DNA of 64,000 bases from Halictus rubicundus (lineage: Eukaryota > Arthropoda > Insecta > Hymenoptera > Halictidae): the NCBI RefSeq assembly GCF_050948215.1, contig NC_135151.1:13184220-13248219 (forward strand). The letters run 5' to 3'. A program made the translations under genes and the position numbers. Positions 44,642 to 57,710 of this stretch are shown here, piece by piece. The number at the start of each line of letters is the position of its first letter. The stretch's first letter is position 1. Under the pieces are notes generated by a model, which was not told the DNA's origin, made no database searches, and saw nothing but the letters and a program-made list of their open reading frames with translations.

Positions 44642-47600
44642 GGGATTAAAGAGCAATGGCTGTTTCGAATAAAGTAAGCCAATCAAATGAATCGAAGTCA
44701 AGAGATTCATGAAGGCTGTGAGGTTCATGGATAAGGATTTTTGGTATAGATCCTTCAACAGTAATGCCGACAGTACAATATCGATGTATAATAATTTTGT
44801 TTCGAAATATTATGTAAAAAAAAAAGACTTTTAAGCCTGTCAGAGTGAAATTGTTGATTCTCAAGATTTTCGCATTGTGAGCTGGAATCGATGGTATCAA
44901 ACGATCCTCGGAATAGTAAACGTTAAATAAAAGATGCGGATAATCATGGATTCTCGAAAGGCCATTAAACAATCACCGGTGTACTAATCGTTAAAAATGC
45001 AAATGTAGGTAACAGCGACGGGGGATTCGAAGTATCGCGCGTTGTCGCTGTTGTCATCGAGGGTTCCCCACATTTTCTTTAGGTTAAACCGAGCGATAAT
45101 CTAACTGCGTAAGGGTGGTGAGAGTCGGTATCGTCTCGAGCAAAGCACCGGCTGTAAATTCCCACGTAATCTTTTCATCGCGGCCGATAACACTGGCCCG
45201 TGGTCTTTCCGCATCGGTGTCAGATTAACGCGTTACATCCAAGGGAGCCACCACCCCCGCTCACCCCCCGACCGAGGGCTAGCATTTGATCAACGCCGTT
45301 TGTATACTTATCGCCATCTACCCCCGCTCCCCTCTCTGTTCGAGAGGGCTAATGGAAATTAGAGTACGTTATAAAATTTTCATTTCACACCTCGGGGGAG
45401 ATAAAGGGGACGGACAGACAGCGTCACACAGCGGCCGATTGTAAATTAAACAAGTGAAACGTTTACTGTCCACCGACCGGCCCGCCGCGCCGCGCCGTAA
45501 ATTAAAATGAAAGGGAGCCATCGTAATTGCAGCATTACGACTGGTTAAAAATGAAATTAACGGCGCTCTCCACTCTCCTCGCCCCCAATTAAATACACGA
45601 CGAAGATTGCAGAGCGTGCCGGCCGGTGTCCCGTTAATTGAAAATGACAGGAGGGAATACCATTTTCGCGTTTTTTTCTCTTCCCCCCCCCCCCCTCCTC
45701 TTCCTTTCTCACGGGTTGCGTCGAATAATTCTGAAATCGAATCAACAAACAAGAACGACGGAAAGTTTGAATTCGCGACTCCGGCTACTGTGCCGCCAGT
45801 TCAAATAACAGCGGGGAAACATAATCCTCGATTCTCAAACAGAAGGTACATTTACGATATCGAAAGTATCACCGAAGTTTGTTAATTCCAATATAGCACT
45901 CAGGTCTCGCGGAAAAATCTTCGGCACAATCGCGAAGCAAGTTGATCGACTGAATCGGCGCAGTTATCGAATCGGTTTCCAGCAACAATTACTCCGATGC
46001 TTGCCCTGTTTGCAAAGTTATCAATTAAACTACCGTTCGCTTTTCTTCTTTTACAACGAAGCGTAAACTTGATATTGCGGATGTTAGGGGAACTTTAACG
46101 ACACAACGATCTCGAAGCGGAATGAATAGCAAGCTTGTCTGTAAAACGAGCGGGAGTCAGTCAAGATGACTGCGCGTAAAATATTCCGGCAGGTAGAACT
46201 TCTGATCCGAAAGAGCGCATAATTCCCCGCGAGACCTAATTACTCTTAAGAGATGAAACGGAAGCAGAGGCTGTCGTTCTTTACCACCTCGGATTACCGT
46301 GCAAGCCGTCGGATGGCAGCAGTAGCAGCGGCGTTAGCAGCAGCAAGCGTAAAAGACTATTTTATTTATCCTCCACTCAAGCCAACGGATTGCGGGTCTT
46401 GTTTTTATTTGGACTCGAGTTCGCCCGGGTTTCGCATTCGGTAGAACTCGCTCGGTTCTGGATCATTCTTTATTTCCGACTTTTGTCTACAGGAGATCGT
46501 GCATGCACTCGTTCCCTTGGTTCGTACCACCGCCGCTTTCTACGATCCTCGCCGCTATCCCCCTCCTGGCAAACTTTTCGCGAAACTGTTCAACTTCCCG
46601 GTAGATTCGAAGATTCTTTTTGGTCCTTTCGTGTTCGCCCGCCCCGGTTATACGAGGAGAACGCTAAAGAGAAAAAGAGAGGGAGAGCGGGAGACCGTCG
46701 GGGTGGGGGTGGGTGTAGAACGGCTCGAAAAATAGGGTCTGGATGGTCCATTTCGAGGGTGGTAATGCGCTATTTAAATGTTTTTGCGCGCACGAGAGCG
46801 AACGTGTACTCCTGACGCCGAAACAACGCGGCGGCGTCGGCGTCGCGACGAGAACAAGAAACGGAAAGACCTCGAGAGTTGCCATCTCGTGTTTCCCGTC
46901 TCTTCTTTTTCCGCTGGCGTTCGGTCTGAGGAGAAAGACAGCGAGATACGCGCGACGACCGTTGTCACGGTGACGCGGCAATTTTCTCGTCGCTCATTTG
47001 GACACGCGAAATTGCTCGACGAAGTTATTCAATTTGTTTTTATATTAGCTTAAACATACACGTGAGACGGGCCCGCTCGCACACACACACACTCTCTCTC
47101 TCTCTCTCTCTCTATCTCTCTGTCCTAGCAAACGACCTGCCTGGTAGAGCACTGCACGGAACGCATCGTTGGAATTTCCGGCTGCTCTTCTTTTTCCGTT
47201 TTTCATTATCGTTCTCCTTTTAATTTTTCTCTCCCTCGCACCTTTACGCCCGCTTATTTTCGAGTCATCGTGTTTCCGTTCTTCGCAGAAACAAATTCAA
47301 CGCTTCCACCCGCGTCCATTGATTGCCCTCGTTGCTTGTTCGAGCAGGGAACAGAAGCGGTTTTGACTTTTACTGGGGGAGCACGGACAGAAGGAAAATG
47401 GTGTGCGAGAATTTTAATTCGGGCTTGAATGTAGGGAATGTAGGAAGTGGGGAGATGGAAGCTAGGGGATCTTAGGGAGGATCAGAGCATCTATGGAAAG
47501 TGGGAGGATCCAGGGAAAGTGTAGATCCACTTTTAAATTGCACCACTGCTTTTACAAGGATCCTACTGACCCAAACTATGCACGCGAGTTAATCTTGATG

Positions 47601-49084
47601 TAAAATTGTGTCGCCCATTATCGCAAGGTTTTCTTTCACCGGAACAAAGCTTCTGATGTTAGATTAGAATTTTTCTTCGATTCAGAGAACCTAACATTGT
47701 CCGTGGAAACATGAATTCGAATGAAAAAGCGGAATAATCCGAATTCTTTCGCCCCGTGCGCCGTTCCGTTTCAAAATTTATCCAACGTACGTTTCTCGCG
47801 GATTATGTGCATTTATGAAACGGTGGAGGGCAGCGTGGGAAAAAGAAAAAGAGCGAGCCAGAAAGCGGCGGGAAAAGGGAGAGATCCGAGTAGCTTTCAG
47901 GACGAAGTCCTTGTAACGGCTGGCCGGGCAGCATATTTTCTCACAATTCGAGGATCTTCTGGAGACGAAATGGGATGCCTGTATTTTATTACCGTTCCAA
48001 CTGTACGTTTCGCAAAAATGGCCGAATATCCCGCCCTTTCGAAAGCGTCACTGACGTCGCGTTATTTTCTAATTTTATTCGAAGTATTCTGGAAAATAAA
48101 AAACTGAGACACAAGTATTAATAAACGAAAGTGTTTCGGCTGAATTTAGTATGTTTAAAGAAGATGGAATCTCGTGGGAACTGAACGTTGACAGTTCTAC
48201 GCTGGTTAGGAAACGGGTAAAGTGTTCAGCAGTCTTATTTTGCGTCCGGCGCAATATTAACTCGTAAATAGATAAAGAATTAATTTCGTGCCACGGTACG
48301 AGGTACGACTCGAAAGTAAGCCTGTCGAGACGAGTTTCTGGCCGTTTTTTCTGGAAAAACTCTGTGGACGTAATAATACCGCACTCTTTGCTACTACCAC
48401 GCGTGGCCTTTGCTATTATTCAAAAAGTACTTAAGCCGATTTCGCGGTTGTGTTACCGGGAGAAGGGTAATACCAAAGAGATACTCGTTGACCACATCGC
48501 AGTAACTTTCGTCGCAGTTCGCCTCTCTGTTTTCGACCGTCTACTTTTTGATCCTTTAAATTGCCGTACAACAAAACCGGCCGAGATCAAGGAAGCCTTT
48601 CATCGGATTTTTAAAGCGTGCTTCGTTTTTAATTAACATTTTTCCCAAAACAATCAAAGCTTTAAGTTGCGCTCTGCCCAAAGAATTTTTCATTTACTGC
48701 GGTTCTTTCACTTCCTTTCACTTTCGAACACTGTTCGTTGTACTCGCAGTTCGCTAAATGCACCTACTGTTCCAAAAAATGCACGATCGAAATATTTAGA
48801 CGATCTACTTATTATTGTCAGAGTCGATTTGTATTTCAAATTGAAGATAAGTTTCTTTTTGAAAAAATCTGCAAGAATGCTAAATATCACGTCAGATGCG
48901 ATACAACCAGTGACATTTTTATCGTCACAATCCGGTGAACGTCTTTTTCTGAGACTTTGACAATGTAATACGTGCCAAGTCTGCTGCACGAGGTCTGTTA
49001 TGCAAACCGTAAGTATGGGAACAGCGTGTTGAGAAAAACGGAGTTCTGAGCAGAATGCGCCCATGGATCCCATAATAAGGGGAC
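44642..49084. other. non-coding stretch with unsupported frames
   Basis: A 13-base C run at 45683-45695 and a CA/CT tract at 47086-47121. Frames at 46390-46815, 47721-48107 (128 codons), 48364-48636 and 48738-48938 (Cys-containing, after an acceptor-like GTACTCGCAG) are listed here for completeness but none has matching start, splice and polyadenylation signals. A donor-like GCAAACC|GTAAGT occurs near 49006. Confidence 0.35.
47086..47121. repeat. (CA)n(CT)n compound microsatellite
   Basis: CA repeats pass directly into CT repeats. Confidence 0.9.
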
Positions 49085-49194
49085 TACAGTGATTTCTCTG
49101 TATATGTCGCCAAAATCTTGATGATAAACGTCGCGGAATTATCCCTACTATCGCGGGGCCCGTGAGGGGCCTCAAACGCCGAGAATTTACTGTA
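49085..49194. mobile_element. Tc1/mariner-type MITE, short copy
   Basis: A 110 bp element bounded by TA: starts TACAGTGATTTCTCTGTATA and ends GAGAATTTACTGTA. It matches one half of the 32916 element in inverted orientation (GGAATTATCCC(T/C)ACTA shared) and has a complete opposite terminus, as expected for an internal-deletion derivative. Confidence 0.65.
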
Positions 49195-51013
49195 GAATTC
49201 ATGCTGCAGACTTCGTGCATAGTTACTTCCGCTATTTAAAAACTTAACACATCTTTTTAAGAATTTTACAATTAATGAATCCACGAGTGCATTACCGAAC
49301 AGATAAAATAGATATGTATTGTATTTTCTTAGCTGGTTCATGTTTAAAGATCTGAACTGAATTTTGAGATTGAGACCAACATTTCTACTCTATGCTCGCT
49401 TCGATTAATTAATGTTAGAAGGCGAGAGAACTAAATCCCAACATTACTGGTACCTTGCGGGTACTTTCGCAGCCCAGCTAGCTTCCGAGGCAAATAGCAT
49501 CCACGATTTTATGCAGGACGCAAAATAAATAGATTTTGGAGTTGATGCGAGCATCATTGGAAGTTAGAAAACTCCATCCAGCTAGAGCTGTTAGAACTTT
49601 GAAAATAGTCGGAGTTCTATTTGCGTTAGCGCACTGTTGAAATTTTCTAAGTCCCATTAACTCTAGCACCTTGCTTATCAACTCCTAGCATCGTATCCGA
49701 ATAAAACTCCTCAGCTCCTTGCCAGTTTATTCCCCTCGCGATATAATTTAACTTCCTCGAATTTTTACAATTCGACATTGATTCGCATAACGCTTCTATC
49801 AGCTGGACGAAATATTTTAAAGATTCTTCAAATCTGGCACCTAGCTGAAATTTCACCGAGTTCCGTCTTTCTCACGTCTCGGGGATACTCGAAATTCCGT
49901 ACACTATAAAGTAAAGCAGCGAGAGCTCCGGGAATTTAGAGTATTCTATGTGGCAGGTAGCAGGGACTTTGAAATTTTATCGAAAATTGCGGATGACGTA
50001 TAAGATTCGGATATACGAGACGAGGGGGTGGCACGGCTTAGAATATTTTAGATTGATGTACGAATATTTGGAACGTTGGAAATACGTTTAACTCCGTTGC
50101 CGAGTCATTTTCCGAGTTCCGGTCTCTCGCGAGATTTCTAAAATTTCCTCGAGATATCGATTTTTACTACAACGATCAGCCGTCAACTTTTGCAATCAAT
50201 TTCTCTGCCGCAAGATACCGGCCGCGAAAGATACCGTTGAAAGAATTCCGCGGCACACAATCAATTCTGCAACAACCACCGCCGTTTCCGTTTTCAGACC
50301 GTGCAGATACGCGCAATATTATCTTGCCGGCGCATGTAACCACCGCTGCGCTGCTTTTGCAGCGCAATAAGTGTATGTTCCGCCCAATACGGCCTGATCT
50401 AACACACGCGTGTCCCTTTTCACAGTTGACCCAGATCGGGCCGACGGATATGTATTTTTACGGAGCGGCGCGAAATTGAAGGAAATAGGACCGGCGGTGT
50501 AACGATTCCGTTAAATACGAATTTGCATATAATGCGCACGTAACGCGGGCTGAAAATTTTTCGACCGAGCCCGGCTCTCGCCAGAGACACCGATACCAAT
50601 CTACATAAATATTTCGAAATATCGCGTTGCCGTATCGTGTGCGCAACAAGCTACGTAGACCGAGGCACGCGATACTTCGACTTCTGTTTACGAGCCCAAG
50701 AATCGGCGAACTTTCAATCGTAAACTCGTACTGGGATCGATCGAATATATTTCTCCCCAATTAAAAAATTACTTTGCTGGTACACCAAACCGCTGAAAGT
50801 TGGCGCAATGATATACTAGCTACGAGTAGTTCACCTTTGATGGTAGACCAACCACTGTTGGTCGAGTTACCGCTTTGAAATAGTTCCATTGCAATTGTCA
50901 AGTTTATACAGCTACTTCAGTTGGAAACCATTAAAGGTATTTCCTTATTCAAGCACAATATTCTGGTAAAAATTGCACAAAATCTAAACGGATTTCAATC
51001 GTGTCATTTTTAT
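49195..51013. other. non-coding stretch, nothing recognised
   Basis: Short overlapping frames only. Confidence 0.45.
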
Positions 51014-51073
51014 AAGACAACCAGCTGAACTGTATCAACTTTAAAGACAACCAGCTGAACTGTATCAACTTTA
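51014..51073. repeat. perfect 30-bp tandem duplication
   Basis: Two identical 30 bp units starting AAGACAACCAGCTGAACTGT. Each contains a CAGCTG E-box. The lack of divergence implies a recent duplication. Confidence 0.95.
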
Positions 51074-51198
51074 AAGGTTCTCACTATGTTACCCCAACGA
51101 CCTCTATCAAAAGACATAATATTATGAAACACTATCTTATGAGAATAGGGATCCTCATTTCAATGGACAATATGAACGTATTGGTAGGCGTCTCTCAT

Positions 51199-51570
51199 AC
51201 AGGGTGTCCCAAGAATATCGTATGTCCTTGGAAGGGGTGATCCCTGACACCATGCGAAGTAACTTTTTCCTTTGCGAAAATGTCCTTCAGGCCTTTGTTA
51301 ACAAGTCATTAACGAAAAACATAGACCAATTGGAGCGCCGATACAGAAGGCGGATTCTGACTCAGCCAATGCCAACGCCACGCTTAGCGGGAACTATAGC
51401 CGAGCCGGTATTTCTCTGCTATAACCGCGCTCTGATTGGTCCGTGTTTTTCGTTAATAACTCCTTAATAAAGCCGCGGAGAACATTTTCGCAAAGGAAAA
51501 AGTTGCATCAAATGATGTGAGGAATTGTCCCTTTCAAGGAAGTATATAACATTTTTGGGATGCTCTGTAT
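51199..51570. mobile_element. long foldback MITE, ACAGGGTGTCCC type
   Basis: The left end ACAGGGTGTCCCAAGAATAT and the reverse-complemented right end ACAGAGCATCCCAAAAATGT begin inverted arms of about 130-150 bp. The arms share CAACTTTTTCCTTTGCGAAA-like, TTAACGAAAAACA and GACCAAT blocks. A loop of roughly 60-70 bp separates them. There is no transposase. Confidence 0.75.
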
Positions 51571-52009
51571 AATGTTTTAATTCGCTCGTGAATTTTATAA
51601 ATTTCTGACAAAAACGAGCAGCTAAGAAACAAAGTAAGGCTCTTCCTGAAATCGGCGCAGGAAAATGGCTATTTTGTACTGAGATCCACGACCCACAAAC
51701 AACATCGACTGAGAACGATTGGTTCAAAGACATGCTGCGTGGAATGTCATGAAATGCAGCATAGGCAAGAAGATGGGACACTCTACGATCACCGAAAGCG
51801 CCATTCGAGCCATTTCGAACTATCTGTCTTTTCGATAAAAAGCCGGTCGCGGACAAAGAAGACCATTCCACACCACACAACTTCAATTAGTCGGTTACAT
51901 AATTTTGCACGTGTCGCGCAAATACTCCGCGGCTATTAATCTCTCGCCGGTGTCCGGCAAATAATCCAGCCGCGTTTCTTCGGCCGGCTGTTCAGGGCCG
52001 GGCCAAAAC

Positions 52010-52030
52010 GCGTCGCGTCGCGTCGCGTCG
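52010..52030. repeat. GCGTC pentamer repeat
   Basis: Four perfect tandem GCGTC/CGTCG units. Confidence 0.9.
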
Positions 52031-52369
52031 GGGCCAGCAAGCTTGTTACGTTCTCGCCCTTCGTTTTTCCGGCGAGAATTATTTCCGCGCCGCTTCCAGC
52101 ACGCGTGGACAAAAAAATATTTACCCGACACGCTGAACCGCGCAAGACGGCCCATATGCATTTTAATTATTTCAACGTCGCGACGCTTTCCGCCGGCCAC
52201 ACGACCGAATGTTACTTTCCCTCAATTTCCGCGAGCCACAGCACTGCGAACGCAGACTGCTATTGCCAAGAATAGTTAATCGGATCAACACTTCCGGCAA
52301 GATTTTCTTGCGAATCGACACTTCTGTTTGGAAAATAAAATGTCAAGAGACTTGTACAGTTATGTATTC

Positions 52370-52560
52370 TATTGTGCTTTTTATCGTTTATAATCTGTCC
52401 TTTCTTTGCAGTCGTGACGCTTTTATCGGCTTTATTTATAGTTTTTTTTTGTTTTTGCAGTCATGACAGATTCAACGGTTTCATTCATTTTACGGAATAC
52501 ATTATTTATGTATTTAAATGCCGCCGTCCTACGAGGAACGGTTTTATCGAATTTTATTTA
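52370..52560. repeat. imperfect tandem repeats with TTTGCAGTC words
   Basis: TTTCTTTGCAGTCGTGAC and TTGTTTTTGCAGTCATGACA lie about 60 bp apart and are followed by similar ATCGGCTTTATTTAT / AACGGTTTCATTCATT blocks; a weaker third unit has ACGGTTTTATCG. Both words look like splice acceptors. Confidence 0.45.
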
Positions 52561-55500
52561 TTTTTATTGTACAAAGTTACATATTGGAAGTCCGATAAAA
52601 TGGTACCTCTGTTTGATATGTTTTATAACAATATATTTATATCGATGAAAACATGAAAGTGGCTCTATTACTCAAAACAAGAAGTACGATAAAGAATTTC
52701 TCTTACAAACTTTATCCATACTAATAATATAAATAGTTAACTCAGAAAATTCTCAACATCTCTCTTAAGCATAAACAGTCAGCAATGGACAGGCACGCTT
52801 ATTGTTACACGTTTAATAGGATTTTAAAATCCCAATATATTTGATTGTGATACGCACGAAAAGTTTTCAACGAGTCTGGCACTTTCTGAGAGCGCAGTGC
52901 CGCAAATGCTAAGTCCGATGGATATTTCGGTCGTGTCGATAAATAAAACCTTGTCCTATCGATTCTCTGTTCGACATTTAACCGGCTTTGACTAGGGGTC
53001 CCCAGCTTACGGAATCTTCAAAGCGCGGACCGTCTACAAAGGCCGCTTGAATTTCCCCTTTCTGGCGAGATCCGTCGAAAGAAACCGGAACTACCGGTTG
53101 TGCCTGTCTCGCCTTTGTGACGCAAGAGACGTAAATCCGTACTTCCCGAACGTCCGTTATATGGTCCGTGGAATACGATTGTTTCCAGCGGAGCGGGGCT
53201 TTACGCGATCGTTTTCGCTAACGCCGGAACATTTTTCTTCCTCCACCTCCTCCGACTCCTTCGCCCATCTACCCTCCCCCGCCCCACTTTAAACATCCTT
53301 TGTAAGAGTCTCAAAAGAATTGTTGTTGCGCGAGAGCTTCATACAGTGAAATAATTGCGTCGATACCGGCCGATGGAAACAGACCGATCGAGATTTTGTT
53401 ACTTAGGTTCCATCCCGGACGATTCTTCCAGGCAATCGTCGAAAGATTATTTTTACCGAAAGAGGAATTTCTGTGAATGGATATTTCAAAGTGGAGGAAG
53501 TCTTTCTACCGTTTACATCGTCAAGGCGATTTATTGTTGCAGCCATATTGAGAAAATTCGCAAAGTAGGCTGAAGAAGATCTGTGCTACGCGATTCTTTT
53601 TTTCAGTAAAATGACTTTCGGTTTGCGAACGCGATTTATTCCTGGCAGAATATGTAACGGGAGGTGTTCCCGCAGATAAATGATAATGCATGGAATTCTG
53701 GAAACATTTTCGGGTGTAAGATTTCGCGCAAGATCGGCAGAGAGCACGGTTCCCGGTGTTTACGAAAGTCTCGAAACAACCGGAACGAATCTCCTCGATT
53801 CGACGAATATTATGATTTATTCAAACTTCCGGGGAACTTCTGGCAGCTCGCAGACAACGGGAGCTGAATTCACGGGATCACAAAGGAGGGTCTGAACGCG
53901 CAACGAAAATCCATGTTAAAGCGAAAGATCCGATTACCGGAGTTCTTTCTAATTAATTTCGAACCCCGGGTGAAACTCCCGGGCTCTCCGAGTTAAATGG
54001 AGTTTGATCTATTTTTGTGAAAATTTCAGCAACGCGACGGAAAAAAGAATTCCAACGCGTTTTTTTTTCGTGGGACAATCTGACAGGCTGGATCTCGGCG
54101 AAAATTCGCGGCGACGCGAAGATGATCCACTTAGGCGATTACGAGAAAGGGGCACAGGGAAACTGTGGGGAAAGTCATAAGTGCGCGAGGAAGTATGGTG
54201 AAGCCGTCGCGTAGGGGAATCATTAAAAAGTGGCAACCGGTTAGCGAAACGACTTCGAAAAGAAGCCCGAGCCGACATCGCACCTAGAGCCCATAAATCA
54301 TCCGTGGTTTTACGAGTTTAGGTTCGAGGCTGTAAACAAACAGTTCGCAGGATACGACTGAAGTTCGACGGAAGGAAGCGCCCGGCGAAGCACGTACCGT
54401 TACGCGTACGAGGAGTTAGACAAGTTTTCGGGTGTACGTGTGCACCTTGGAATGCAACGCGGCGTAATCCCTGAAATAATCGGGCGATCTAAGCTGGTAA
54501 AATTATTCAGTTCGATTTCCAGTGGATTACAAGCTCGAAGAAGATCTGCGAGAAGTGTGGGATCAAGAAGTGCTTCTTATACGTGTTCGAGTCGAAAAGA
54601 TGAAATTAGTTTGCAGGTTCAGTTTCGTTATTCGCGGAAATCAATCCTGCAAACCAGGAATCGAAAGTGTTATGAAACCTTGTGATAGGTTCTACTCTAG
54701 ATGCTCCAGTTTTGAGAGAACTCACAAAATATAAATAGAAAAATTTGCCTGTGACAGGATCTGCCTATAACAAATTCTGAATACTGTCCATAATGCACAA
54801 AACTACAACAATATCAAAGAGGTATTATTACAGTTAACTATAATATACTATTATAGTTTCGTAGTATTTAAGTAATCGTCCTAACAAAAATGTCCTAACA
54901 CTTGGAATATTATTTATACGAATACTAAAATTTCTATTCCATGAGAATAATTTAAAAAACGAAACACCTACGATTGAGTAGAATATTTTTAAACGCGAAA
55001 GATACTCGCATAAGCAAGTTCGATCCCGAGTTAAAACTCATCGATGCAGACGACGAAGATTGCCCGACACGTCTGACCACAATCGACCATTTCTACTTAC
55101 TGAACGCACAGACTAGACGGTGATGTAGATAGCATAATTCCTATCCGTCAGTCAGTGAAAATCTCAAGTGACCATGCGGTATAGAATGTTGTAAGAATAA
55201 ATTTACAAAAACTGGATGAAATTGTACCGACACAATTCGCGCGCAAACGAAGAAGTTTAACAGCAGTCCTTTAAAACGGATGTAAACCCAAGTAAAGAGA
55301 CAATAAAAGGCGAGGACGGTAGTGATAGGAGTAGACGGGAGTTTTTAATAAAAGGTAGAAACGGCAGAACGGCGTAGACGGGGCTTGGACGGGGCGCGCA
55401 ACATAGTGCATTCATGCGACCATAAATAATGTCAAACTGAAACGACGTGACGCATCGCGGAACACGTGTGATGCTCTGTATATTAGATGACGTGTACTAT

Positions 55501-56036
55501 TCAATTCGCTCTGAACTCGACCCGGGCCAATGGCAGGCACCTGAAACGACTCGGCTGTTATGCTATTCTCACGTACCACCTATGTACTCGCCATGGACCA
55601 CCATGCACTATTCATGACCGGTTTGGCCAAGGTTCACCAGAACGAACAGCCGTTTGCGAGACAGGGTGAGGGGCAGAACGGCTATGTTGAAGGTGGTTAT
55701 AGCTAGCTCTATGGCTTCCGGCATGCATATTATGGTGCGTTGAAATGATGCATTGTTGAATCGGCGATAAACACATTATCTTAGCTAATGAAACGCCGCC
55801 GTGCCGCATTCGTTGTAAACGGGCCTTTCAGGGCCGTGGAATGTGCTTCGAAGTAAATTCGAAAATAGCCGGACAAGATGAAATTCCCCCTTGGATTTTA
55901 TAGCGTTAGGGGAAGGATGTGTACGGCATAAAATTTCAATTTATAGCAGCACGCTGCAGAAATTCGTGTTGCAGTTGCCTTCGCGTCAGAAGTACATTCG
56001 CGATTCATTTTATCATACACAGTGCGTTTAGAAAAT
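52561..56036. other. non-coding stretch
   Basis: Frames at 53047-53292, 53355-53573 and 53664-53895 lack support. At 54452-54734 two plus frames overlap: one from ATG 54452 (77 codons) and one open after an acceptor-like TTTCCAG (ending near 54520, about 70 codons, acidic then Cys-containing). Either could be an exon; neither is called. From 54740 to 55480 the DNA is AT-rich with nothing recognised. Confidence 0.35.
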
Positions 56037-56253
56037 TTAACACTAAACCTACCAAGCTTCAAAAGTAACTAATACATGTTGTCTTATAAAAATGACGAGA
56101 TTGAATTTATTTGTCTCTACTATCTCTCTACTTATCTCTACTAAATATATTCATTTAATTATTTCCACGAAATCATCTTTATGATTTCAGTAATTGTAAA
56201 ACGGAAAATCGAGAACCGGTCATTATGACAGGCGGTGATAGGTTTGGTGTTAA
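56037..56253 (+). mobile_element. TTAA MITE, TTAACACTA family, copy 3
   Basis: It is bounded by TTAA at 56037-56040 and 56250-56253, starts TTAACACTAAACCTACCAAG and ends GATAGGTTTGGTGTTAA. Both TTAA sites are intact, making this the best preserved copy. Confidence 0.75.
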
Positions 56254-57389
56254 GGAACGGAGAAGAATTAAGTTCGAGAAATAAAATTCGACGAGTCCGA
56301 ACGTTCCATTTAGGTAGCATTTCTGATACTCGTTAGCATAAATTCCAGGGGACCAAACTGTAAATCCCAGAACAGGAATTCCGAAAAATCGCGTGAACCT
56401 AGTAATATAATCTGTTCGTACGAGTCTCGTAAGCCACGAGGGGCGCGCGGGACTCCATTTCCGGCAGCGTGGGAAGCGTGCAGGACTTATTTCACAGACA
56501 CCGTCGAAGCCGCGGATACAACAACGACCGCGATACATTTTTCATTTACATCGCGGCTTCGAGAGCCGTTGAATATGAAACGGCAATAGAGTTGCGGTCT
56601 ACAGAGTCGGGGCACGAGCTGAAATCCTTTAAGAAGGTCGGGACACGCATCGGGGGGACGGGTAACTTCGGAAGAACGACCATCGAGTCGCGTTTTCACG
56701 TTTTCATCGCGGTTGTTTAAATTTCTCGGAAAACTTTCCCATTTATGCGTTGTTCGGGAAGCGTTATTAGACAAAAAAAGAAGTTGAAAGAAAAGAAGCA
56801 GTGAAAGGTGCGGGAGACGAGCGTCGCGGCGTCGTCTATATTTTAAAGAAATTTAAATCCTATCTGATATGAAAGTTCGTGGAACAGAATCAGCCGCGCG
56901 GTGGGCGGTTGTCGGTCGCATGGCAGGAATGGTAGGGGGTGAGTGGGGGCACGACGCATCGGGGAGAAGAAGCTGACACGGCTGAATTGCAGAGCCAATC
57001 GGATAAGTGCATTCCTATAGAGCCGAGACGCCCCGTCCAATCAGATATACCGCTAGTCTTTGACGTTTCTCATGTCGTATCGCGCGATCTTTCGCGGCCT
57101 CTGTCTCCTCCGCGGCCCCCGACGTGCCGCCCCCTTGTCGCCCTCGACTTGCCACCCCCTGTTCACCCTCTCTCCGCTCTCTTTTTCTTTCTATCGCCCT
57201 CGGGCACTCCGTCGGGGAATCCTGACCGCCGCGCCGCGGCGCCCGACATCAATCCGCGGGGGCTCTGTGTAAAATGAGGAGAAAAGCCACGGGAAATGAA
57301 TCAAACGTCTCCGACGTTTCAATTATTTCCTACGAGCGCTGGCCGCCTGTATATGCCGCCTTTTCGTCGCCCTCTCTCCCACTCTCTCC

Positions 57390-57393
<4 letters not shown>
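56254..57393. other. non-coding GC-rich stretch
   Basis: Overlapping frames on both strands; none supported. Confidence 0.4.

Positions 57394-57470
<77 letters not shown>
57394..57470. repeat. (CT)n microsatellite, longest in window
   Basis: About 77 bp of uninterrupted CT dinucleotides. Confidence 0.95.
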
Positions 57471-57474
<4 letters not shown>

Positions 57475-57710
57475 TCGCACTCGGCTCTAGGGAAACGGCT
57501 GACTTAACTGGAAAAATAAAAGGCAATTTAACGTAACAGCCGTCTCGTTGTCTGAACAAATGCGTGACTTTCTCTCGGAACACTGGATGGGCTGCTTTTC
57601 GGGAAGCCGACGAGCTGGTAATTATTCGATCGACGCAGATTTCACACTTAATTCTGCCCGTTTGAAGGCGATACGAAGGAATCTCTTCGATTTTTGGATA
57701 AAATCTGATT

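Noticed and set aside
48708..49220. 170-codon minus frame
   Set aside because: Its N-terminal part is the TA-CAGTG MITE at 49085-49194.
56179..56538. 119-codon minus frame
   Set aside because: Its C-terminal part lies in the MITE at 56037-56253.
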